Below, one piece after another: positions 19,241 to 28,459 of a stretch of 64,000 bases of DNA. Numbering within the stretch: the first letter of the stretch is position 1; every line of letters begins with the position of its first letter. The DNA is from Mycolicibacter hiberniae (GTDB lineage: Bacteria > Actinomycetota > Actinomycetes > Mycobacteriales > Mycobacteriaceae), in the NCBI RefSeq assembly GCF_010729485.1, contig NZ_AP022609.1:1922001-1986000 (forward strand). Direction: 5' to 3'. The translations under genes were made by a program, and so were the position numbers. Below the pieces are notes generated by a model. That model made no database searches, was not told the DNA's origin, and was given only the letters and a program-made list of their open reading frames with translations.

Positions 19241-21349
19241 CTATCCCTGTCCCGTCGACTGGGCGGTTACCCGCGTGCGCGCTTTGGCTCCGGACTTGCC
19301 GCTCGTTCCGCCTCCCGATTTCGCCACCGCCCGCCGCTCACGTGCCACCTGCTGGACCGCCCCGAGACCGTTGTAGGACGGTTTGGCCAGCGTCGGCGAC
19401 TTGGAAGCCAGGTAGACCAGTGGCCAGGTCACCAGGAACACCACCACCAGGTCGAGGATCGTGGTCAGCCCCAGCGTGAAGGCGAAGCCCTTCACCTGGC
19501 CCACCGCCAGGAAATAGAGCACCGCCGCGGCCAGGAAGGTGACCGCGTTGCCGGACACGATGGTCTTGCGGGCTCGCGTCCACCCGCGTGGTACGGCCGA
19601 CCGGAACGAGCGGCCCTCACGGATCTCGTCCTTGATGCGTTCGAAGAACACCACGAACGAGTCCGCGGTGGTGCCGATACCGATGATCAGACCGGCGATA
19701 CCGGCCAGGTCAAGCGTGTAGTTGATATAGCGGCCCAGTAGCACCAGGATCGCGTACACCATGGCTCCGGCCACCACCAGCGACAGCGCGGTCAGCACGC
19801 CGAGCACTCGGTAATAGAGCAACGAGTAGACCAGCACGAGCACCAGACCGATCGCACCGGCGATCAGACCCGCCCGCAGCGAGGTCATGCCCAGCGTGGC
19901 CGAGACGGTTTCGGCTTCCGAGGATTCGAACGACAGCGGCAGCGATCCGTACTTCAACACGTTGGCCAGCTGACGCGCGCCGTCCGGCGTGAAGCCCGGC
20001 GAGCCGCCGGTGATCTGGGTCCGGCCGCCGGGTATGGCTTCCTGGATCTGCGGTGCGCTGACCACCTGGGAGTCCAGCGTGAACGCGGTCTGGGTGCCGA
20101 TGTGGGTGGCGGTGTAGTCGGCCCACACGTCGGCAGCGCCGCTCTTGAACTGCAGCTGCACGATGTTGGAGCCGCTGCGCTGGTCCATACCCGAACTGGC
20201 GTCGGCGATCTGGTCGCCACTGATGATCGACGGCGCGAGCAGGTAGGCGGTCTGCTGGTCCTGCGAGCAGGTGACCAGCGGCAGGTCCGGGTCGTCGTTG
20301 CCCGCGAGGATGTCCTCTTTGTCGCAGCGTCCCGCCTGGATCTGCAGGGCCAGCGCCTGCACTACCTTGTTGTCGCTTTGCCGCAGCCGCTTCTCGGCGG
20401 CGATCCGAGCCGCCAGACCCTGCGCCTCGTCGCCCTGACCGGGCAGCCCGGGCAGCCCAGGCAGGCCGGGAAGACCGGGAAGACCGGGCAGGCCGGGGAA
20501 GGCAGGACTCGGTGCGCCGGGGGCCGGAGCGTTGGGCAACGATCCCGGTACGCCCGGTTCCGGGGCGGTCGCCGAGGTGCCGGGAGTGGGTTCGTCGGAG
20601 CCGGTACCACCCGGGGTGGGCGTCGGCTCCTGCGGGAAGGGCCGCGGCTGGGCGGCCGGGGCGGAAGGCTGCTGCGGAACGGCAGCGCCGCCCCCACCGA
20701 ACAGGCCTTGCCCGCCCGCACCACCGAACAGGCCTTGCCCGCCCGCGCCTGGGCCGCCGGGCAGGGTCTGGCCACCCGTGGCCGGCGAGCCGGGCTGGCC
20801 GGAAGGCAGCCCTGGCAGGCCGGGAAGCTGCCCGGCGCCGCCGCCGGCACCGGGAGGCAGGCCGGGAAGGCCGGGGATGCCACCGCCGGCACCGGGAGGC
20901 AGGCCGGGAAGGCCGGGCACGCCGCCGCCGAGACCGGGCATCCGGCCTGCGGCCTGGGCCGCCTCCTGTACCGAAACCCCGTTGATCACCGGACGGATGT
21001 AGAGCCTGGCCGTCTGGCCCAGGGTGCGGGCCTCGTTGCCGTCGCTGCCCGGCACCGTGATGACCAGGTTGCTGCCGTCGATGATGACCTCGGAACCCGA
21101 GACCCCCAGCCCGTTGACCCGGGCACTGATGATCTGTTGCGCCTGGTTGAGCGCTTCCCGGGTCGGCGCGGAGCCGTCCGGGGTACGTGCGGTCAGCGTC
21201 ACCCGGGTGCCGCCCTGCAGGTCGATACCCAGCTTGGGCTCGGCGAGCTTGTTTCCGGTCAGGAAAACCAGCAGGTAGACGCCGATGAGCATTGCCAGGA
21301 ACACCGCCAGGTTGCGGGCAGGGTGCACCGGAGCCGAAGGCGATGCCAC
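19241..21349 (-). CDS. secD: Protein translocase subunit SecD with a long Pro/Gly-Leu-Pro repeat insertion
   Basis: SecD of the Sec translocon, 702 residues, long compared with about 570 in M. tuberculosis. The N-terminal helix is followed by [14 protein letters not shown] (SecD P1 domain start), and the C-terminal half has six helices with [21 protein letters not shown]. The extra length is a low-complexity insertion of about 165 residues (roughly 143-310) inside the periplasmic part, rich in PGLPGLPG and GGQGLFGG repeats. The start at ATG 21349 gives a normal first helix ([18 protein letters not shown]). Operon yajC-secD-secF. Confidence 0.95.
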   Translation of the reverse strand: MASPSAPVHPARNLAVFLAMLIGVYLLVFLTGNKLAEPKLGIDLQGGTRVTLTARTPDGSAPTREALNQAQQIISARVNGLGVSGSEVIIDGSNLVITVPGSDGNEARTLGQTARLYIRPVINGVSVQEAAQAAGRMPGLGGGVPGLPGLPPGAGGGIPGLPGLPPGAGGGAGQLPGLPGLPSGQPGSPATGGQTLPGGPGAGGQGLFGGAGGQGLFGGGGAAVPQQPSAPAAQPRPFPQEPTPTPGGTGSDEPTPGTSATAPEPGVPGSLPNAPAPGAPSPAFPGLPGLPGLPGLPGLPGLPGQGDEAQGLAARIAAEKRLRQSDNKVVQALALQIQAGRCDKEDILAGNDDPDLPLVTCSQDQQTAYLLAPSIISGDQIADASSGMDQRSGSNIVQLQFKSGAADVWADYTATHIGTQTAFTLDSQVVSAPQIQEAIPGGRTQITGGSPGFTPDGARQLANVLKYGSLPLSFESSEAETVSATLGMTSLRAGLIAGAIGLVLVLVYSLLYYRVLGVLTALSLVVAGAMVYAILVLLGRYINYTLDLAGIAGLIIGIGTTADSFVVFFERIKDEIREGRSFRSAVPRGWTRARKTIVSGNAVTFLAAAVLYFLAVGQVKGFAFTLGLTTILDLVVVFLVTWPLVYLASKSPTLAKPSYNGLGAVQQVARERRAVAKSGGGTSGKSGAKARTRVTAQSTGQG
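20437..20938. repeat. Low-complexity GLP/PGG-coding repeats within secD
   Basis: Tandem imperfect 9-bp and longer units coding Leu-Pro-Gly. One block at about 20437-20498 codes seven successive LPG units. Others near 20800-20935 code two copies of a [17 protein letters not shown] unit, and 20700-20745 codes two copies of GGQGLFGG. Such repeats expand and shrink by slippage and are likely to differ between strains. Confidence 0.8.
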
Positions 21350-21581
21350 GTTGTTTCAGTCTCCTTCGCTCTTTGCGCACTGCGCGCTGGTGATCCTCGG
21401 GGCCGGCCCATACCCGGGCGGCCCGCAGCGATCAGTACCACTGCACCCGCAAAAGGGTACGTGCCCGGCTGGCCGACGCAATCGTTGGGCGGGCGTTCCG
21501 CGCGTCGGGTGCGTGTCCGGCAGTCCGGACGGCGCCGGCCCGCCGGGAATGCCTGGGCCCCGGTCCGCGGCCGGTGCCGCG

Positions 21582-21890
21582 TCAGGCGCCTTCGACGGCC
21601 TGCTCGACCGGCGCGTCTGCGGTGAGCTCCTCCGGCTCGATCTTGTCCCGCACGGCCAGCTTCATCCAGGTGGTCACCACACCCGGCGCGATCTCCAGGT
21701 CGACATAGTCCTCGGTGATGCCGGTGATGGTGGCCTGCAGACCCGATGTCGTGTGCACCCGGTCACCGACCTGCAGCGACTCGTGCAGGTCGATGGTGGC
21801 CTGCATAGCGCGCTTCTGCCGCCGCGAGGCAAAGAACATGAACGCGCCCATGACAAGGAGCAGCGGCAGGAAGGCAACCATGTTTTCCAT
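21582..21890 (-). CDS. yajC: Preprotein translocase accessory subunit YajC
   Basis: A small Sec accessory membrane protein of 102 residues from ATG 21890. It has one N-terminal helix (VAFLPLLLVMGAFMFFAS) followed by the conserved RRQKRAMQATIDLHESLQVGDRVHTTSGL, which matches mycobacterial YajC almost exactly. It associates with SecDF. An upstream in-frame extension exists but lacks similarity to the family. A 232-bp spacer separates it from secD, with no clear gene in it. Confidence 0.93.
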   Translation of the reverse strand: MENMVAFLPLLLVMGAFMFFASRRQKRAMQATIDLHESLQVGDRVHTTSGLQATITGITEDYVDLEIAPGVVTTWMKLAVRDKIEPEELTADAPVEQAVEGA

Positions 21891-22064
21891 AACGACAACC
21901 GATCTTTCGACTTGTTCGAATGAGTCTTCGGCACCGGCCACCCGAGGTGTGGCGGGCCCATACGATGCCACCAGTGTGCCACTGTGTCCGGCGACCGCGC
22001 GTCGGCACCATCGCCCACCGCTTAGGCTGTCGGTGAACGGGGGCAGTCGAGGGAAGGTTGGCCG

Positions 22065-22385
22065 ATGAGGAACTTCGCGTGTGGGCTGGCGACCGCCGTC
22101 GCCATGGCAGCGGCTCCCCTGGCGCTGGGCGCACTTGCCATGCCCGCCGTGGGCTCTGCGGAGCCGCTGAACTGCCCGGCCGGCCAGTACTGGGAGCCGA
22201 GCACCAACACCTGCATGCCCCTGGGCCAGGGGCCGACACCGCTGGGCTGCCCGGGCGGCCAGTACTGGGAGCCGAGCACCAACACCTGCATGCCGGTGGG
22301 GCAAGGGCCGACACCGCTGGACTGCCCGCCCGGCCAATGGTGGAACCCCTTCGGCGACGCCTGCCGGCCACTCGGCCAGCTCTGA
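22065..22385 (+). CDS. Small secreted Cys-rich protein with three tandem 25-residue repeats
   Basis: 106 residues, function unknown. Residues 1-32 are a signal peptide ending SAEP. The mature part is three tandem units: two near-identical ones of 25 residues (CPAGQYWEPSTNTCMPLGQG followed by PTPLG) and a divergent third (CPPGQWWNPFGDACRPLGQ). Each unit has two Cys 13 residues apart, so probably one disulfide per unit, plus paired aromatics. In DNA the first two units repeat with a 75-bp period (22182 and 22257). It is transcribed divergently from yajC and ends 35 bp before gabT. The aromatic/Cys spacing resembles small carbohydrate-binding folds, but this is only a guess. Confidence 0.75.
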   Translation: MRNFACGLATAVAMAAAPLALGALAMPAVGSAEPLNCPAGQYWEPSTNTCMPLGQGPTPLGCPGGQYWEPSTNTCMPVGQGPTPLDCPPGQWWNPFGDACRPLGQL

Positions 22386-22420
22386 GCCGCGGTCAGGATC
22401 GCCGAGAAAGGCCCTCCACC

Positions 22421-23764
22421 ATGACCGTGCCGCCGCTGCAGAGCCGCCACCTGGCCACCGAGATCCCCGGTCCCGGCTCGGTGCAGCTGGCGCGTCGCCG
22501 CGCGGCGGCCGTGGCCCGCGGGGTGAGCAGCACCCTGCCGGTTTACGTGGCCCGGGCCGGCGGCGGGGTGGTGGAGGATGTCGACGGCAACCGCCTGATC
22601 GATCTGGGCTCGGGTATCGCGGTGACCACAGTGGGCAACGCCGCCCCCCGCGTAGTGGACGCGGTGCGGCGTCAGGTCGCCGAGTTCACCCACACCTGCT
22701 TCATGGTGGCGCCCTATGAGGGGTATGTGGCCGTCGCGGAAGCCCTGAACCGGTTGACCCCCGGTCAGTTCGAGAAGCGGTCGGTGCTGCTCAACTCCGG
22801 TGCCGAAGCTGTGGAGAACGCCGTCAAGATCGCCCGGTCCTACACCCGCAGACCGGCGGTGGCGGCGTTTGAGCACGGTTATCACGGCCGCACCAACCTG
22901 ACGATGGCGCTCACCGCCAAGGCGATGCCGTACAAAAGCGGGTTCGGCCCGTTCGCGCCCGACGTCTATCGCGCACCGGGGTCCTATCCCTACCGGGACA
23001 GCCTGATCGACGCAGAGCTGGCCCGCGACGGCCGACGGGCCGCCGAACGCACCATCGGCGTCCTGGAGAACCAGATCGGCGCCGACAACCTGGCCGCGGT
23101 CGTGATCGAACCCATCCAGGGTGAGGGCGGGTTCATCGTCCCGGCACCCGGATTTCTGCCCGCGCTGCTGGCGTGGTGCCGCGACAACGGTGTGGTGTTC
23201 ATCGCCGACGAGGTGCAGACCGGCTTCGCCCGCACCGGGGCGATGTTCGCCTGTGAGCACGAGGGGATGGCACCCGATCTGATCTGCACCGCCAAGGGCA
23301 TCGGCGGGGGGATGCCGTTGGGCGCGGTCACCGGGCGAGCCGACATCATGGACGCTCCGCACGTCAGCGGGCTGGGCGGCACGTTCGGCGGCAACCCGGT
23401 CGCCTGCGCCGCAGCGCTGGGGGCGCTGGCTGCCGTCGAGGATGACGACCTGGTCGGACGCGCCGGGCAGCTGGAACGACTGATGTTCCAGCGGCTGAAG
23501 CGCTTGCAGGCCGACGACGATCGGATCGGCGACGTCCGTGGGCGCGGCGCCATGATCGCGATCGAGCTGGTGCGGCCCGGCACGAGCGAACCGGATGCCG
23601 AGCTGACCAAGGCACTGGCCGCGGCGTGTCATCGCGCCGGGGTGATCGTGCTGACGTGCGGCACGTCCGGCAACGTGGTGCGGCTGCTGCCGCCGCTGAC
23701 CATCAGCGACGAACTGCTGTCCGAGGGCCTGGACGTCCTGGCCGGCGAACTCGGCCGGCTCTGA
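22421..23764 (+). CDS. gabT: 4-aminobutyrate aminotransferase
   Basis: PLP-dependent class III aminotransferase converting GABA plus 2-oxoglutarate to succinate semialdehyde and glutamate. 447 residues from ATG 22421, normal for GabT. Seen are NSGAEAVENAVKIAR (cofactor-phosphate loop), EPIQGEGGF, FIADEVQTGFARTG (Asp contacting the pyridine N) and LICTAKGIGGGMPLGAV with the PLP Lys. It has the same position relative to yajC and ruvB as Rv2589. Related transaminases with the same fold cannot be fully excluded, but synteny favours GabT. Confidence 0.92.
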   Translation: MTVPPLQSRHLATEIPGPGSVQLARRRAAAVARGVSSTLPVYVARAGGGVVEDVDGNRLIDLGSGIAVTTVGNAAPRVVDAVRRQVAEFTHTCFMVAPYEGYVAVAEALNRLTPGQFEKRSVLLNSGAEAVENAVKIARSYTRRPAVAAFEHGYHGRTNLTMALTAKAMPYKSGFGPFAPDVYRAPGSYPYRDSLIDAELARDGRRAAERTIGVLENQIGADNLAAVVIEPIQGEGGFIVPAPGFLPALLAWCRDNGVVFIADEVQTGFARTGAMFACEHEGMAPDLICTAKGIGGGMPLGAVTGRADIMDAPHVSGLGGTFGGNPVACAAALGALAAVEDDDLVGRAGQLERLMFQRLKRLQADDDRIGDVRGRGAMIAIELVRPGTSEPDAELTKALAAACHRAGVIVLTCGTSGNVVRLLPPLTISDELLSEGLDVLAGELGRL

Positions 23765-23773
23765 CCGGCTGCC

Positions 23774-24823
23774 CTACTCGAACAAGCCCTGCTGCCCGAG
23801 GCCGCCGGCACCGGCCGGCGGCACCATGCCCAGATGTGTCCAGGCCGCCGGTGTCGCCACGCGGCCCCGGGGGGTGCGTGCCACCATCCCGGCGCGCACC
23901 AGGAAGGGCTCACAGACCTCTTCGACGGTGGTGGCTTCCTCGCCCACCGCAACGGCCAGCGTGGAGACCCCGACCGGACCTCCGCCGAAGCTTTTGGTCA
24001 GCGCCGACAGCACGGCGCGGTCCAGCCGGTCCAGGCCCAGCTCGTCGACGTCGTAGACCGCCAGGGCAGCTTTGGCCACGTCGCGGGTGATCACACCGTC
24101 GGCCCGCACCTCGGCATAGTCACGCACCCGTCGCAGCAGTCGGTTGGCGATGCGCGGCGTCCCCCGCGACCGGCGCGCCACCTCCGCGGCCGCCTCAGGG
24201 CCCAGCTCGATCCCGAGGATCTTCGCCGAGCGCGCCAGCACCCGCTGCAGCTCGGCCGGTTCGTAGAAATCCATGTGCGCGGTGAAACCGAACCGGTCGC
24301 GCAACGGGCCGGTGAGCGCGCCGGAACGGGTGGTGGCACCGACCAGGGTGAACGGCGCCACTTCCAGGGGAATCGAGGTGGCGCCAGGGCCTTTCCCGAC
24401 CACGACGTCGACGCGGAAATCCTCCATCGCCAGGTAGAGCATCTCCTCGGCGGGCCGCGCGATGCGGTGGATCTCGTCGATGAACAGCACGTCGTGCTCG
24501 ACCAGGTTCGACAGCATCGCGGCCAGGTCTCCGGCACGTTCCAGTGCCGGCCCCGAGGTCAGCCGCAACGAACTGCCCAGCTCGCTGGCGATGATCATGG
24601 CCAGCGACGTCTTGCCCAGGCCGGGCGGTCCGGACAGCAGGATGTGGTCCGGTGTGCCGCCACGGTTTTTGGCGCCCTCGAGCACCAGCTGCAACTGCTC
24701 GCGGACGCGGGGCTGGCCGATGAACTCGGCCAGGCTGCGTGGGCGCAGACCGGCGTCGATGTCGCCCTCGCCGACGGTCAGCGCCGGGGACACCTCGCGG
24801 TCTTCATCGCCGGACTGGCTCAC
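23774..24823 (-). CDS. ruvB: Holliday junction branch migration ATPase RuvB
   Basis: AAA+ motor that drives branch migration with RuvA. 349 residues, normal length. Walker A is [11 protein letters not shown] near residue 68, Walker [10 protein letters not shown], sensor 1 GATTRSG, and the arginine-finger region is GPLRDRFGF; the C-terminal winged helix contains [17 protein letters not shown]. The start overlaps the ruvA stop by 4 bp. Third gene of the ruvC-ruvA-ruvB operon downstream of a LexA box. Confidence 0.97.
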   Translation of the reverse strand: MSQSGDEDREVSPALTVGEGDIDAGLRPRSLAEFIGQPRVREQLQLVLEGAKNRGGTPDHILLSGPPGLGKTSLAMIIASELGSSLRLTSGPALERAGDLAAMLSNLVEHDVLFIDEIHRIARPAEEMLYLAMEDFRVDVVVGKGPGATSIPLEVAPFTLVGATTRSGALTGPLRDRFGFTAHMDFYEPAELQRVLARSAKILGIELGPEAAAEVARRSRGTPRIANRLLRRVRDYAEVRADGVITRDVAKAALAVYDVDELGLDRLDRAVLSALTKSFGGGPVGVSTLAVAVGEEATTVEEVCEPFLVRAGMVARTPRGRVATPAAWTHLGMVPPAGAGGLGQQGLFE

Positions 24824-25410
24824 TTGGTCTTCCCCAGCCGGCTCAGCGCGGTCCGCAACACCTCAGAGGTGCTCGCGTCGGGATTGTCGGCCAGGACCTT
24901 GTCGGTGGTCTCCTCGGCCTGCTTTGCGGCGAAGCCGAGCCCGATGAGGGCTTCGATCACCGGTGCGCGCACCGCGTGACCGCTGACGACGGCGCTGCCA
25001 GAGGCGGCCACCGGGCCGATCTTGTCGCGCAGTTCCAGCACCAGGCGCTCCGCTCCGCGCTTACCGATGCCGGGCACCCGGGTCAGCGCAGCGACGTCCC
25101 CGTCCGCGAGCGCCCGGCGCAGGGCGGCCGCGTCGTAGACCGCCAGGGTCGCCAAGGCGATCTTGGGTCCGATACCGGAGACCCCGATCAGCGTGAGAAA
25201 CAGATCGCGGGCCTCGGCGTCGGGGAAACCGTAGAGCGTCATGGAATCTTCCCGAACGATCATCGCGGTGATCAGCCGGGATTCACCGCCGCGGCGCAGC
25301 ATCGACAAGGTCGCCGGGGTTGCCATCAGCTTGTAACCCACCCCGGCGGCCTCGATCACCGCATGATCGAGCGCGATGTCGATGACCTCGCCGCGCACCG
25401 ACGCGATCAT
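24820..25410 (-). CDS. ruvA: Holliday junction DNA helicase subunit RuvA
   Basis: Tetrameric junction-binding subunit, 196 residues. Domain I (OB fold) begins [27 protein letters not shown]. Two helix-hairpin-helix motifs follow, [16 protein letters not shown] and [22 protein letters not shown], then a linker and the C-terminal RuvB-binding domain ([14 protein letters not shown]). 4-bp overlaps on both sides (with ruvC and ruvB) show tight translational coupling. Confidence 0.97.
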   Translation of the reverse strand: MIASVRGEVIDIALDHAVIEAAGVGYKLMATPATLSMLRRGGESRLITAMIVREDSMTLYGFPDAEARDLFLTLIGVSGIGPKIALATLAVYDAAALRRALADGDVAALTRVPGIGKRGAERLVLELRDKIGPVAASGSAVVSGHAVRAPVIEALIGLGFAAKQAEETTDKVLADNPDASTSEVLRTALSRLGKTK

Positions 25411-25964
25411 GCGCGGGCCGCCTTGAGCTTGGCGGTGTACTTGCGGCGCTGTTCGGCGGCCAGCGCCTCGGCCGCAGCCATCCGGGCGATCATCGGGGCC
25501 CGCCAGCAGTGGCAGATCGCCAGCGCCAGCGCGTCGGCGGCATCGGCGGGGGTCGGCTTCTGCTGCAGGCCGAGAATCCGGGTGATCATTGCAGTGACCT
25601 GCGCTTTGTCGGCCGAGCCGTTGCCGGTCACCGCCGCCTTGACCTCGCTGGGGGTGTGAAAGTGCACGGGGATGCCGCGGCGCGCGGCCTGTAGCGCGAT
25701 CACCCCGCCGGCCTGCGCGGTGCCCATCACGGTGGAGACGTTCTGCTGGGCGAACACCCGCTCGACCGCGAGGACATCCGGCCGGTGGGTGTCGAGCCAG
25801 TGTTCAGCGGTGTCACTGATGGTCAGCAGCCGCTGCGGCAGCGCCTGATCGGCCGGGGTGCGCACCACGTCGACATCCAAGGCGATGACCTGACGGCCCG
25901 TCCCGCCCTCGACCACCGACAGCCCACACCGTGTGAGCCCGGGGTCGACACCCATCACCCGCAT
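25407..25964 (-). CDS. ruvC: Crossover junction endodeoxyribonuclease RuvC
   Basis: Resolvase that cuts Holliday junctions; 185 residues from ATG 25964 (an upstream extension to 26051 is open but not family-like). The acidic catalytic residues are visible in [11 protein letters not shown] (Asp), [18 protein letters not shown] (Glu) and the C-terminal [17 protein letters not shown] (Asp pair). First gene of ruvCAB; the SOS box lies 18 bp upstream of the start. Confidence 0.96.
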   Translation of the reverse strand: MRVMGVDPGLTRCGLSVVEGGTGRQVIALDVDVVRTPADQALPQRLLTISDTAEHWLDTHRPDVLAVERVFAQQNVSTVMGTAQAGGVIALQAARRGIPVHFHTPSEVKAAVTGNGSADKAQVTAMITRILGLQQKPTPADAADALALAICHCWRAPMIARMAAAEALAAEQRRKYTAKLKAARA

Positions 25965-25981
25965 CCGAGTCCTCTCCCGCT

Positions 25982-25997
25982 CCGAACAATTGTTCGA
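25982..25997 (-). promoter_or_regulatory. LexA (SOS) box upstream of ruvC
   Basis: The minus strand reads TCGAACAATTGTTCGG, a one-mismatch fit to the mycobacterial/Gram-positive SOS box TCGAAC-N4-GTTCGA. It is 18 bp upstream of the ruvC ATG, where LexA would repress ruvCAB until DNA damage. Confidence 0.8.
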
Positions 25998-26089
25998 CAG
26001 CTTAGTGGGGATCGGCACACAGGACGGATGCGACACGCGGCGGCCCGGCACCCCCGGCCGAGGTCACTCGTGGGCGGTGCGGCCTGCTG

Positions 26090-26899
26090 CGGGTTTATTC
26101 GGCTTCGAGGGCGGCCAGCACCTCATCGGACACATCGACATTGGTCCACACGTTCTGCACGTCGTCACTGTCCTCAAGCGCCTCGACCAGCTTGAACACC
26201 TTACGAGCCGCCTCGACATCGACCGCCACACTCACCGACGGCACAAAACTGGCCTCCGCCGACTCATAATCGATCCCCGCCTCCACCAGCGCCGAACGCA
26301 CCGCCACCAAATCCCCCGGCTCCGACACCACCTCGAAGCTCTCCCCCAGATCATTGACATCCTCAGCACCGGCATCCAACACCGCCGCCAACACGTCATC
26401 CTCGGACAACCCGTTCTTATCCAAGGTCACCGTGCCCTTACGACTGAACAGATACGCCACCGACCCCGGATCGGCCATCGCCCCACCATTGCGCGTCATC
26501 GCCACCCGCACCTCACTGGCAGCACGATTACGGTTGTCGGTCAAACACTCGATCAACACCGCCACCCCATTCGGCCCATACCCCTCATAGGTGATCGTCT
26601 GATAATCCGCCCCACCGGCTTCCTCACCAGCACCACGCTTACGCGCCCGCTCAATATTGTCATTGGGCACCGAGTTCTTCTTCGCCTTCTGAATGGCATC
26701 GAACAACGTCGGATTACCCGACGGATCACCACCACCAACCCGCGCCGCAACCTCGATATTCTTAATCAACCGCGCAAAATTCTTCCCACGACGCGCGTCG
26801 ATGACCGCCTTCTTGTGCTTCGTGGTAGCCCACTTGGAATGGCCGCTCATCGATCACCTACCTCACTGTCGCAAAAAAAATCGGCGCGACGAGTCTACG
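26090..26899. repeat. 810-bp direct repeat, left copy (contains yebC copy 1)
   Basis: This stretch recurs at 49773-50582 with a constant offset of 23,683 bp and no gaps. I found two base differences by eye (26410 C against 50093 A; 26755 G against 50438 A). It covers the whole yebC gene plus about 49 bp upstream, ending in GACGAGTCTACG. Outside these limits the sequences diverge at once. Confidence 0.93.
26095..26850 (-). CDS. yebC: YebC/PmpR-family protein, copy 1
   Basis: A 251-residue YebC family protein ([22 protein letters not shown] at the start, [20 protein letters not shown] in the first domain), complete. The family includes transcription regulators and factors that help ribosomes through proline stretches. 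The protein is identical to that of copy 2 at 49778-50533. It is next to ruvC, as yebC often is in bacteria. Codon use is unusual for the window: the coding strand is G/T-rich with many TTG and GGT codons. Which of the two copies is expressed cannot be told, since both keep the same start region. Confidence 0.96.
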   Translation of the reverse strand: MSGHSKWATTKHKKAVIDARRGKNFARLIKNIEVAARVGGGDPSGNPTLFDAIQKAKKNSVPNDNIERARKRGAGEEAGGADYQTITYEGYGPNGVAVLIECLTDNRNRAASEVRVAMTRNGGAMADPGSVAYLFSRKGTVTLDKNGLSEDDVLAAVLDAGAEDVNDLGESFEVVSEPGDLVAVRSALVEAGIDYESAEASFVPSVSVAVDVEAARKVFKLVEALEDSDDVQNVWTNVDVSDEVLAALEAE

Positions 26900-27520
26900 C
26901 GCGCCCTTCGTTACCGCCTGCGGACAACGTGGGCGTGCGGCCCGATCCCCCGCTTCCCGGACGTTGGGTCATGCCCGGCGTCGCGATTCGACTCAAAAAG
27001 ATTTCAGCCTGCGCCGCCCTGCGGTCCGCTGTAGCCAGCCGGTGCACAGCACCGCAGGGCCGAGGCGCAGACGCCCACGATGGTCGGCATCCGCGCTCGG
27101 GCCGGTAACCCGATGCGGCGCGAGGCCGCGGCGCGGCGCGGTGCCCGCCGGGCAGCACCGATCCACTGGCCATAATGGCCCGCGCTGCCTTATTTCCGTT
27201 GCAGCACAGGGCTTTCGCTCTGCCGATCGATCTGTATGCCGACGACCGCGCTGCCCTGCTCGGCATCTCCGAGGCCACGTCCCGACCCCCTGAGACCACC
27301 GGCGTACCGGCGCCGCCGGTCAGCCAACCCGAACCACCAACGGCGACGGCGGGGCCCGAATCGGTTTGCTGGGCCAGTCGCTTTCACCTTCGGAGCCGCC
27401 GCACGCCCAGGGTCGAAGACCGGCCGGTTGAGGCAAGCTGAATGGCCACTGCATCTTTGCGCCGGCGCCGGGGACCGCTTGACCGTCACGGCGTCCGTGC
27501 ACCAACACCGTGGAGCGCCG
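26900..27520. other. Left end of the island, no convincing gene
   Basis: 621 bp between the left repeat and the transporter gene. A short open stretch (27175-27441) has no recognisable similarity and no clear ribosome binding site. A perfect 13-bp palindrome GGCCATAATGGCC lies at 27168-27180 and could be an operator for the rightward transporter-sulfatase operon. GGAG at 27512-27515 is the likely ribosome binding site of the transporter. Confidence 0.4.
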
Positions 27521-28459
27521 ATGGACAACCGGTTCTTTCCCTTGGTCGTCGTGACGGCCATGCTCGCTCTGGGAATGACCCTGACCGTCGCGGACTTCCG
27601 GCGCGCAGCCGCGCTCAAACGCCCACTGGTGGTGGCCCTGCTCTGCCAGGCGCTGGCGCTGCCGGCGCTGTGCCTGCTGATCGCCGAGGCGTTCAGCCTG
27701 CCGGCGAAGCTTTCCATTGGCCTGATGCTGATATCCGCAGTCCCCGGCGGTCTGCTGGCGAACGTGTTCAGTCACTTGGTGAATGGCGATCTGGCCCTCA
27801 ATCTCACCCTCACCGCGATCAACGCCGTGCTGTCCATCGCGTCGCTGCCGGCAATTCTCGCGTTCTCGATCACGTGGTTCACCGGCGAGGGACGCAGCAT
27901 CCCGCTTCAGTTGGACAAGTTCGTCGCGGTCGTCGGACTGGTGCTCATCCCCACCGCGATCGGGGTCGCGATCCGGGAACGCTTCCCCGGTCTGGCCCGC
28001 CGGCTCAAGCGGCCAGTCCGGGTCTCCGCCGGGGCGCTTCTGGTGGCCGTCTCCGTGGCGGCGATCGTCGGCGGACGAACGACGGTGTCGAACAACCTCG
28101 GCGCACTCAGCGGAGCGGTGGTGACGTTCTGCACCGTCAGCCTGACCGTCGGCTATCTCGTGCCGCGCTGGATGAAACTCGCCCCGCGCCAGGCCATCGC
28201 CATCAGCCTCGAAATCGGCATGCACAACGCGATGGTCGCCACGGCTATCGCGCTGAGCCCGCAACTGCTCGACAGCGCCGAAATCGGCACTGTCCCGGCG
28301 CTGTACGGGGTCATCGCTCCGGTTATCGCTTTGTTGCTGGTAGCCACGGTGCGCCGAGTCGATCCGGCATACCGGCAAGACCGCCGATCCCCGACCGACT
28401 CCACCGACAGCGCGGCAACTGACTATCAGCACCTCGTCACGAAAGGCGACACCCCATGA
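27521..28459 (+). CDS. Bile acid:sodium symporter (BASS/SBF-like) family transporter
   Basis: 312 residues from ATG 27521, with about nine or ten hydrophobic helices. The start MDNRFFPLVVVTAMLALGMTLTVADFR and the motifs ISAVPGGLLANVFSHLVNGDLALNLTLTAIN and EIGMHNAMVATAIALSP (the conserved E-x-G-x-Q/H-N region) are those of the BASS superfamily. Members move organic anions such as bile acids, sulfated steroids or 2-keto acids with sodium. Its stop overlaps the sulfatase start by 4 bp (ATGA), so transport and desulfation are probably coupled; that substrate link is inference. Confidence 0.85.
   Translation: MDNRFFPLVVVTAMLALGMTLTVADFRRAAALKRPLVVALLCQALALPALCLLIAEAFSLPAKLSIGLMLISAVPGGLLANVFSHLVNGDLALNLTLTAINAVLSIASLPAILAFSITWFTGEGRSIPLQLDKFVAVVGLVLIPTAIGVAIRERFPGLARRLKRPVRVSAGALLVAVSVAAIVGGRTTVSNNLGALSGAVVTFCTVSLTVGYLVPRWMKLAPRQAIAISLEIGMHNAMVATAIALSPQLLDSAEIGTVPALYGVIAPVIALLLVATVRRVDPAYRQDRRSPTDSTDSAATDYQHLVTKGDTP

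Noticed and set aside
20437..20938. CRISPR-like short repeats
   Set aside because: The repeats are in-frame codons for Leu-Pro-Gly inside secD, with no spacer structure and no cas genes.
26900..27441. Integrase or tRNA attachment site at the island's left end
   Set aside because: No integrase-like protein and no tRNA fragment could be found at either end; the long yebC repeats are far larger than typical att sites.
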